From the NCBI GenBank assembly GCA_030220185.1, contig JASPKZ010001230.1, forward strand, positions 682,001 through 746,000: DNA of 64,000 nucleotides, in the 5' to 3' direction. This DNA is from Diploptera punctata. Taxonomy: Eukaryota > Arthropoda > Insecta > Blattodea > Blaberidae. The position numbers and the translations under genes were made by a program. Below are positions 57,060 to 64,000 of the stretch, piece after piece. The notes under the pieces were generated by a model. The model did no database searches. It was given only the letters and a program-made list of their open reading frames with translations, and was not told the DNA's origin. Every line of letters starts with the position of its first letter. Positions within the stretch are counted from its first letter, which is position 1.

Positions 57060-57710
57060 AAAATCAAATTTGTTAACCAATAAAATTGGACCATTAGGAA
57101 TGAGAGTTTTAAATACTTAGGTACTAAAGTAAATGGACATAGTACATTAGAAGAGGAAATCAAGGAAAGATTGGTAAATGGAAATAAAGCTTATTTTGCA
57201 AATAGAACCTTATTTAAAAGCAAATTAATATAAAAAACTGCAAAAGTAAGGTTATACAAAATGCTCATTAGACCAATAGTTACATATGCTTGTGAAACTT
57301 GGGTCCTAAAAGAAACAATAAAACAGAAATTACCAATTTTTTAAAGAAAAATTTTAAGGAGAATATTTGGACCAAATAGAGGAACTGTTGGAGAATCAAA
57401 ACAAATAACGAACTAAACAAATTAATCAAAAATCAGAATATAGTAAACCATATAAGATCTCTCAGAATTGGTTGGCTTGGACATTTGATAAGAATGGATG
57501 ACCAGAGACTGGTCAAAAAAACTCTACAAATGGAAACCTATAGGAGGCAGAGCTATTGGAAGACCGAAGATCAGATGGGAGGATGACACAATGAACAATG
57601 TAAGGAAAATGAAAGTGACTAGTTTGAATATGGCAAGAGACAGATTGGCATGGAGGAGGATTGCTGAGAAGGCCAAAACTTTCACTTTTGAAGCCTTAAG
57701 ATGATGAGGA
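57060..57710 (+). pseudogene. LINE family F C-terminal part
   Basis: The plus strand reads ESFKYLGTKVNGHSTLEEEI, YKMLIRPIVTYACETWVLK, LRRIFGPNRGTVGESKQI and IGRPKIRWEDDTMNNVRKM. Frameshifts present. Confidence 0.75.
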
Positions 57711-58101
57711 ATGAGAGTTCACTTAAAGTGAAAATTTAAACATCACTCTACCAGCCATAATTTTCAAATTTTTGCAACAAAACTTGTTATATGCCATTGA
57801 AATAAAAAAAAAATCTAAAAAAAAACAGGAAAAATCCAAGCTTTAGGAGTAGGGAAGTCTTAATTTAAAATTGTTCTAGCGGTCGCACTTTAACTAAATA
57901 CATACAATTTAATTAACAAAAGAGATATATCAGTAAACCAGTAAAATCAGGTCATAAATTTGACTTGCTGAGGAATTTGCTTAGTTTACACAGTTTCTGT
58001 TCTGCATGTTGATCTTTTTTTAATACGTAACTGGCTAGTTTTACACAAATGCTGATTCTACTAATCTAAACTCTCAATGAGAAATAAATATCATTTTATG
58101 T

Positions 58102-58209
58102 TATGTAGATAGGAAATAACACTATGAGGTTTTTTAATATTGTTTATTTTTTATTATTTCACTCACCTCATTATGAAGTATGAGGTGAGTGAAATAATAA
58201 AAAATAAAC
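58102..58209 (-). mobile_element. Penelope-like fold-back PLE-N (108 bp)
   Basis: The 15-bp duplication AATATCATTTTATGT (58087-58101 and 58210-58224) flanks it. It has terminus GGAAATAACACTATGAGG (58112-58129) and a minimal hairpin of CTCACCTCA and TGAGGTGAG, with no ribozyme. Same arm sequence as PLE-D. Confidence 0.84.
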
Positions 58210-58424
58210 AATATCATTTTATGTAACTATATCTGCTGAAGTTATATGAAAATTATAAATAGATCACACTCACATCAATCATTTACAGTGTTTGCAAAAC
58301 TCCAAGCATCAAATGCAGTGAATTGACATTTGAAATACAGATTTTGGAGAGAGAAAAAAAACTAAAATCTGAGTCTGGTGTATATTTTTTCTCAGTAACT
58401 GATTTTGGGTTCACCATATCATAG

Positions 58425-58680
58425 CTGATTATGGCATTACACTACTAGCTGGAAGGTTGTATGTTTAAGTCCTGACAGAGTCAGGATTTTTAAACTGATC
58501 TTTACCTACTGGCAGCATCATGGCCCTGGGGTTGATTCAGCTTCTAACGAATATAATTACCATACATGTTCTGGGAATAAAAACAGCTGCCATGTATGGT
58601 TGACATCATGTGTCAATTATCTACAAAGGTGGGATCGTTAACCTCCTACTTTCCCAAGGCAAAAGTATCTCCACTTTCGT
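58425..58680 (+). repeat. SINE-2 copy, decayed
   Basis: TTTTTAAACTGATCTTTACC, CATCATGGCCCTGGGGTTGA and TTAACCTCCTACTTTCCC follow the SINE-2 order with many changes. Confidence 0.6.
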
Positions 58681-58800
58681 ACCAACTGGCACTCTAATCA
58701 ATTAAGCTTTCATAAAATGATTGCACTACAATTACTGGAGATTCTTTCGCCAAATTAGTATGACACAACTTACAGCATGTAACATTTTAAAGAAAAATGG

Positions 58801-58922
58801 CTGAAGTTGGGAGGAATGCCTCCTAAAACTGCAGTTCTGTTCTTGAAGAATACATAGTTTATAAGGTGAGATTTTTACGACTCACTAGTTATTTATTAAT
58901 TGAAAGCCTCAATGTTATTTCC
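58801..58922 (+). mobile_element. Penelope-like 3' end PLE-O with hammerhead relic
   Basis: CTGAAGT (58801-58807), helix II GGGAGG/CCTCC, TAAAACTGCAGTT (helix III as in PLE-A), then AAGGTGAG and terminus CCTCAATGTTATTTCC (58907-58922). Not a fold-back: a simple 5'-truncated copy just upstream of the GTF2E1 exon 2 acceptor. Confidence 0.65.
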
Positions 58923-58970
58923 CATAATTAATTTATGAAATTTTAATTAATTTTTTATCTTTTCTTTTAG

Positions 58971-59137
58971 GTATGAAAGAGGATGACATCTGTGAACTTC
59001 TCAAATTTGAACGAAAAATGTTGAGAGCTCGAATATCAACGTTAAGAAATGATAAATTTATTCAAGTACGGCTAAAAATGGAAACTGGTCTAGATGGAAA
59101 AGCACAGAAAGTTAATTATTATTTTATTAATTATAAG
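58971..59137 (+). CDS. GTF2E1: GTF2E1 exon 2 (winged helix)
   Basis: The acceptor is TTTTAG|GTATGAAAG and the donor TATAAG|GTAGAG. The 167 nt complete the Cys codon and encode MKEDDICELLKFERKMLRAR, then ISTLRNDKFIQVRLKMETG and the conserved NYYFINYK end. A poly-pyrimidine tract precedes the acceptor. Confidence 0.95.
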
Positions 59138-59344
59138 GTAGAGACATATTTATGTTTAATACTATTTTCACTATGCTTGGTAAATATGAATGAAGGAGAA
59201 AAAATTACATTTCATTGTCACAATAATATTGCCTTTGACTCTATTAAGATCATCTGTTAAAAAATTGTATCAACTTTAAAATATAGATTTTGACAAACAA
59301 TCCCACGTGTATCAAATTTGATTGTAATTAAGTTTTACAATATT

Positions 59345-60200
59345 ATGCAATTGTACTTATCATCATCATCATCCATGCAAGTATTAGGTCATGTGGCGTG
59401 TTATGATCTCAAAGAGGAATTTTCCATCCAGAGCTTTTTTGGACATTCCAGTGATCTTTTGCCTTGAGGGCAGTAAGGAAGCATGGCTTTTGGAATTCTA
59501 TGAGATGGCATTCATTGAAGATAGGCTTTCCAGTTGTTCTGGTAGTATATGGTAGAGAATGGGTTCTACATCCAATTCTTCCATAATTTCCTCATTTCTT
59601 TTATAGTCCCACTTTGTATAGCCTGCTGTACGATGCATAAATCACAACTCATTTGCTGTTATTCGACTTTCATCTCTTCATCGTATTGTCCATGCTTCAC
59701 TACCACATCTTAATACTGGTCTTGCGAGAACCTTATAAAGCTGTAATCTTGTGTTCTTTTGTACTAAAGATGGTTTCATTGTAGTGTTAATTATCGCCAT
59801 TGTTTTTTGTGAAATTTGTTTTTTTTTATATATCATCTTCATCTTGAAATGTTAAATTATAACCCAAATAATTAAATTCATTTATTTGTTCTAAAATTTC
59901 ACAATTTTACTTGTCAATTAGTATAATGTTAAGAAACACCAATATCTTAAAAGAATTGAAGACTACGCCAATTTTGGAATATATTAAACAGTACCCACTA
60001 AATTGGAAACACCATCTAGAAAGAATGAGTTCAAATCGGATCCCCAAAGCTGTTTATAATTATATACCAAGAGGACGAAGATCACTGGGCCATCCTATGA
60101 AACGCTGGAGGGAAAATTTTCTATAGGATCGTAACAGGCCTTGGCCTAATACTTGGAAGGAAGAAGAAGATTAGTATAATGTTAAGAAATGAAGTTACAT
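59345..60200 (-). pseudogene. LINE family B-like, older copy
   Basis: The 3' end with TCATCATCATCATC is at 59358-59374. The minus strand encodes decayed text of the LINE B tail. A younger LINE B copy lies within it at 59937-60169. Confidence 0.65.
59937..60169 (+). pseudogene. LINE family B, young 233-bp insertion
   Basis: A perfect 20-bp target duplication (59917-59936 and 60170-60189). The plus strand reads LKELKTTPILEYIKQYPLNW, then HHLERMSSNRIPKAVYNYIP and RGRRSLGHPMKRWRENFL, then the 3' end GGCCTTGGCCTAATACTTGG. Confidence 0.85.
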
Positions 60201-60202
60201 GT

Positions 60203-60251
60203 AATATTAAAATTAAACCTCATTGTGATTTTCCTTATAAAAGTTCAGTTC
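60203..60251 (+). mobile_element. 49-bp Penelope-like 3'-end-only insertion (PLE-R)
   Basis: The 11-bp duplication AAGTTACATGT (60192-60202 and 60252-60262) brackets 49 bp with terminus CCTCATTGTGATTTTCC. Same subfamily and size as 39326-39374, inserted 84 bp before GTF2E1 exon 3. Confidence 0.82.
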
Positions 60252-60335
60252 AAGTTACATGTGTTAATATTTTAGAAACTTTTACAAAACCTAGTGATGG
60301 GAGCATATTTTTAGTAAATTTGCTTTGTTTTTCAG

Positions 60336-60464
60336 ACGTTTGTTAATGTTGTCAAATATAAATTAGATTTAATGAGAAAACGGATGGAAACTGAAGAACG
60401 TGATGCAACTAGTAGAGCTAGCTTTAAATGTCCATCATGCTGCAGTACATTCACAGATCTTGAA
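60336..60464 (+). CDS. GTF2E1: GTF2E1 exon 3 (zinc-ribbon first half)
   Basis: The acceptor is TTTTTCAG|ACGTTT and the donor CTTGAA|GTGAGT. The 43 codons read [20 protein letters not shown], then [21 protein letters not shown] is the first zinc knuckle. The second Cys pair must lie in the next exon, outside this window. Confidence 0.95.
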
Positions 60465-60709
60465 GTGAGTAAATGTCAATCTTGAATTGAAGCCTTCACC
60501 AATCACTATACTTGATACAAAATGTACATGTTTCTTTCTGTCTGCATGCCTGTTCCATTATAAGTTTTATTTTTTAAAATTTTTCAATCGTGATGAAATT
60601 TGTTATGTATATACTTTTGACTTATAAATCACATTTACAGCTTCAATTGAAATTGGTCAAGTGTAAGCAAATGTTTTTGATGTTTTTATTTTAAATTTGT
60701 CATTACACT

Positions 60710-60840
60710 TACGGACAAATAAATATTTGAAGAGAAAAATGTATGCCTATACTGGGATTTGAACTCTAGGTGTCTGGTTCTATGCACCAGTGTACTAAAC
60801 CACTGTGCTACTTAGGCATCTTACGTTAAACAATTTTTTT
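60710..60840 (-). repeat. SINE-4-related tRNA-like copy, diverged
   Basis: A 73-nt minus-strand unit (60745-60817) with GCCTAAGTAGCACAGTGG and GAGTTCAAATCCCAGTATAG, flanked by TTTGAAGAGAAAAATG. A further decayed relative is at 61587-61715. Confidence 0.6.
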
Positions 60841-61091
60841 TTCTCGCTTGTACAATTCCATGTGTCCAAGGCCAAGAACATTTATTCTACATGCCATCTG
60901 GCTGATTCTTATACAAGAAAACTTTTTTTAACACTTCTATTATAGTCAGTAAAGCTTATATTTACAATTCTTTTATTTCAAATTTATCACTCACACTGAA
61001 AAAAGAATTTGAATAGAAAAATTTACATATTTAAAGAGCATATAATTTTTCTCTTCAAATATGATTTATCCATCATTGAGATGTATGAAAT

Positions 61092-61584
61092 TCTATCTAT
61101 AAAAATCAATGTTTGTTGGTTTGTTTGTTCGTATTCTATGCACAGCCATACCATTGATCCAATTTTGATGGGGTTTTTGCAAAATGTTCAGGAGATTCAT
61201 GGGATGAACATAGGATATAAGAGAGTTGTGATATTCAACCTCTTCACCCCTAAAAATCACCCTTTGTAGTGAAAAATGTAAATTAATAATTTAATAGTGA
61301 AATAAAGTCTCTATTTTGACTCTTAAATAGCTTACGCTGCCTAAATCATAACAAATCCAAATTAATGTACACAGAATTTAACATCTCTAAAAACTCTACA
61401 AAAAGTCCACGACAGCACATGTTTATCTTCTACAGATAACTCACAATAATCATTTTTGTCTTTCATTGATACCAAGAAGATCAGGATGTGCAGATTCCCG
61501 GGCAAGTAGAACAGCGCATGGCTGGTGGTAAAAACACATTAACATTTATTTAGGAGTAGCAGCACACGGTGGGTATTAGCTAGT
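61092..61584 (+). mobile_element. Possible Helitron-like non-autonomous element
   Basis: Starts TCTATCTATAAAAATCAATG with TTGTTTGTTCG, and ends GGTATTAGCTAGT, resembling the 5' TC and 3' CTRRT of Helitrons. The 3' hairpin is weak and no A|T site is clear. Confidence 0.4.
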
Positions 61585-62689
61585 GAATAATAAAAACATA
61601 GAAAAATTTGCACTTAAACTAGGATTTGAATCCTAGGTTTCTACACACCAGTGCATTAAACTATTATGTCAAATCCTAGTTTAGGCATACATTTTTTCTC
61701 TTCAAATGTCAATATTTGAAATCTAATTCAAGAAGCTGTACATATTGACATGTAAGGTTGATTTATGTGATCAAATTTGGCAAAATCTTGAGTAAAATAT
61801 TTCCAATCCTTATCAAAAGATATTTTTGTATATATTCACATGTAATACATCCAACATTGGATGATATTTGTTTTATTACTCCACCAAGTAATCTACACAG
61901 GTGGAAAATATGTTAACTAATGCTGTCTTTCTCTTCCTAAATATGTTGCCACTTCCTGTCCTCTGTATATGTTCTTTGTCTGGCAGGTAGAGAGCTGACA
62001 AATACTATGGATTTTAATGGTCCATCCTTCTAGGCAGTCATTGGCAAAATGACTAATTTGACAATCCTGTTACTATTGAGGTTATGTGTAGGAATGGGCT
62101 GTCCCTTCTCATTACATGTTGCCACTTGTGATTTATTGTGAAGCTGGTAACGGAGAGACAACAAATACTGTGATTTTAAATGATCCGACCGCTTGAGCGT
62201 TCCATGCTTAAATGACTAATTTGACAACCATGTTAAGATCTTTCACATGTGTTTAGGGATTCTCCGCCCACACTTAAAACTGAACCAATTCAGTAAGAGA
62301 TCGGATGTACAATCTTCTCCTACATCTCTTCCACAGATTCAGTAGTTTGGCGTCACTAGCGCTAAAACTCTTCTCCTCCGCCCATGCGAAGTTAACTTGG
62401 TGGTGTAATAATAAATATGTCTTATTGGATCTATCAAATTATGCACATGTGATACATCCAACTTTGGATGATATTTGTTTTAATGGGTATGTTATATTAG
62501 ATATTAGATTTATCAAATCATGTACCAGTATTTCATAGTGACCAAAAGGTAGTCCCAGCTCACATGTGGTCTACAATATTACCAAATGGCTCACAAGCCC
62601 AGGCTTAGTAATGTATTTTTTTATCAGAACATCAACTTTTTTAATATTATATTCTAGGAACTGATTGTCCTTAAAAAAAAAACAAAGTT

Positions 62690-63255
62690 TTAAATAACTA
62701 ACTCACTGGCAATATTGAACCTGGAGACTCATAACCACATGGACCTAAGCTCTTCATACTTCCATATGCTGAGCTGTGTTTTAATCATCCTCTGTATAAT
62801 TTGTTATTATGAATATTCCACAATATAGTGTTCTCCTTCAACCCAAAGTGATTTGTCGCCAGAAGTTCATGTCTAAAGCATCTTCTTCCCTCAAATCTTT
62901 AGCCTCCATACTTCTCCTCACTCAATCTATCCAATGTTCTCTAGATCTGCCTCTTCCACTTATTCCATTAGCTTTCCAATCAAGGATCTTCTTTGGTATT
63001 CTATCTTCTTCCATTCCACTTATTCCATTAGCTTTCCAATCAAGGATCTTCTTAGGTATTCTATCTTCTTCCATTCTTATGAAGTGTCCATATCATTTTA
63101 AACTTTTTTTTTCTATTTTTTCTAATATTTTTTTTTTCAAGTTGTGTAATTTCCCTTATTGTGCTGTTTCTGACTTTATCATTAAATCTCTATCACAAAA
63201 CCTATACTTAAATTCAAAACCAGCTTGTATCATGCAAGGTCCTAAGCAGAGTCTG
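62690..63255 (-). pseudogene. LINE tails (family A and a B-like copy)
   Basis: 62695-62805 is the family A 3' end in reverse (AACTAACTCACTGGCAATAT). 62820-63250 is a B-like tail with a perfect-register tandem duplication of 60 bp (62955-63014 and 63015-63074). Confidence 0.62.
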
Positions 63256-63259
63256 TAGC

Positions 63260-64000
63260 TGGGCCCAAAATACAGACAAATTTCATCTTTCTGATAATAG
63301 ACCACTTGTACATTATTCAACATAAATACTTTGAGTTACAACTAATCTCTTTGACTTTACTTTTGATTTAAATGACTGATCATGAAAGGAATAGGAACAT
63401 ACTCTATAGCACGCAAATCTCAGGTTCAAGTATACGTTAGCACAGCTAAGCAAATTCATAAGAACAAGACACATTTAACTAAAATCTATATAATTAAAAA
63501 TAGTAAGCAAACAAATAATATAGTTAGCTGTCGTATTTAAATAATTCAACATACACATAAAGAACAGAAAAATAATAATGAACAGTCGGCAATATAGTTT
63601 TTTGAACCTTAACAAAAGTTTACATACTTTCACTCTTAGACTTAAACTCTTCATTCATCCCCAAATAATAATGTCTTCTTAACAGCTTCTTCTTAAACTC
63701 AAAATAGAACAGTCCTCGGCCAGGAATCTTGCCTGGATCCCCGGCGATCTTCCTGGAACCAAACTTAACTTGCAACTGTTAGTGAATCTTGCCTTCGCAT
63801 CTCGGAATCAGTCTCGGCGCACATCTAATCGCACCGAAGACATAAGGAGGAGAAAGAGGAAGGGATAAGAAAGAAGAGGAAAAGAGCACCAAATATAGTC
63901 TTTCACCATCACAGAGGATAAAATGCCACGGCAGTACATTTCATGTCACCACAGCACAAAACCTTTGTTTCTATCTTGCAAAGGGCAGCTTCTTTATTAA
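63260..64000. other. Unannotated right edge, possible retroelement
   Basis: The last 350 bp are more GC-rich (TTGCCTGGATCCCCGGCGAT, AATCAGTCTCGGCGC) than the AT-rich surroundings and purine-biased at 63840-63890. This may be the edge of an LTR element, but I cannot identify it. No GTF2E1 exon seen. Confidence 0.3.

Larger units (their letters stand above)
50855..60464 (+). other. GTF2E1: GTF2E1 gene, 5' part (3 exons seen, continues beyond window)
   Basis: GTF2E1 encodes the alpha subunit of general transcription factor TFIIE, which recruits and regulates TFIIH at RNA polymerase II promoters. Exons 50855-50978, 58971-59137 and 60336-60464 join in frame to 140 residues covering the winged-helix domain and the first half of the zinc ribbon. 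The human protein has about 440 residues, and no further exon was recognised between 60465 and the window end. Introns are 7,992 and 1,198 bp, filled with LINE, SINE and Penelope-type insertions. It is divergent from RABL3. Confidence 0.95.

Noticed and set aside
1..64000. CRISPR arrays, operons or prokaryotic genes
   Set aside because: Spliced eukaryotic genes and eukaryotic transposons throughout; no regularly spaced repeat-spacer structure.

Overview
This window is nuclear DNA of an animal with a large, AT-rich, repeat-packed genome. Long introns, a nuclear copy of insect-type mitochondrial 16S rRNA, and LINE, SINE, Tc1/mariner, piggyBac and Penelope families of arthropod character point to an insect. 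A cockroach, termite or related polyneopteran is my best guess, by impression of the LINE sequences only.

Three conserved protein-coding genes are present. RABL3 (small GTPase, minus strand) has five exons from 50165 down to 25302, with introns up to 11.9 kb. POLR3K (RNA polymerase III subunit, minus strand, single exon 24733-25059) starts 242 bp after the RABL3 stop. GTF2E1 (TFIIE alpha, plus strand) starts at 50855, head-to-head with RABL3 across about 690 bp. Three of its exons are in the window and the rest lie beyond the right edge. From memory, RABL3 and GTF2E1 are also divergent neighbours in human, so the shared promoter region may be ancient.

Layout: 1-24.6 kb is intergenic and almost all repeats: LINE fragments, a 5'-inverted LINE at 8.5-10.55 kb, a decayed piggyBac at 15.1-17.1 kb, tRNA-like SINEs, a Tc1-like element at 20-21.8 kb and large fold-backs at 2.3-3.9, 5.1-6.1 and 23.2-24.6 kb. 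24.7-50.2 kb is POLR3K and RABL3 with repeat-filled introns. 49.6-51.2 kb is a repeat-poor promoter island. 51-60.5 kb is the first part of GTF2E1. 60.5-64 kb is GTF2E1 intron with LINE, tRNA-like and possible Helitron sequence.

The most striking content is a dispersed set of about 20 insertions sharing a polar 3' end (consensus CCTCATARTGTTANTTCC). Target duplications of about 9-16 bp can be seen for many. Two carry GIY-YIG endonuclease remnants typical of Penelope-like retroelements. Many are near-perfect inverted repeats whose arms contain hammerhead ribozyme cores. In most families helix III is a different short palindrome, the signature expected of hammerheads that act as dimers. Three insertions are only 45-49 bp of 3' end with target duplications, which indicates target-primed insertion with extreme 5' truncation.
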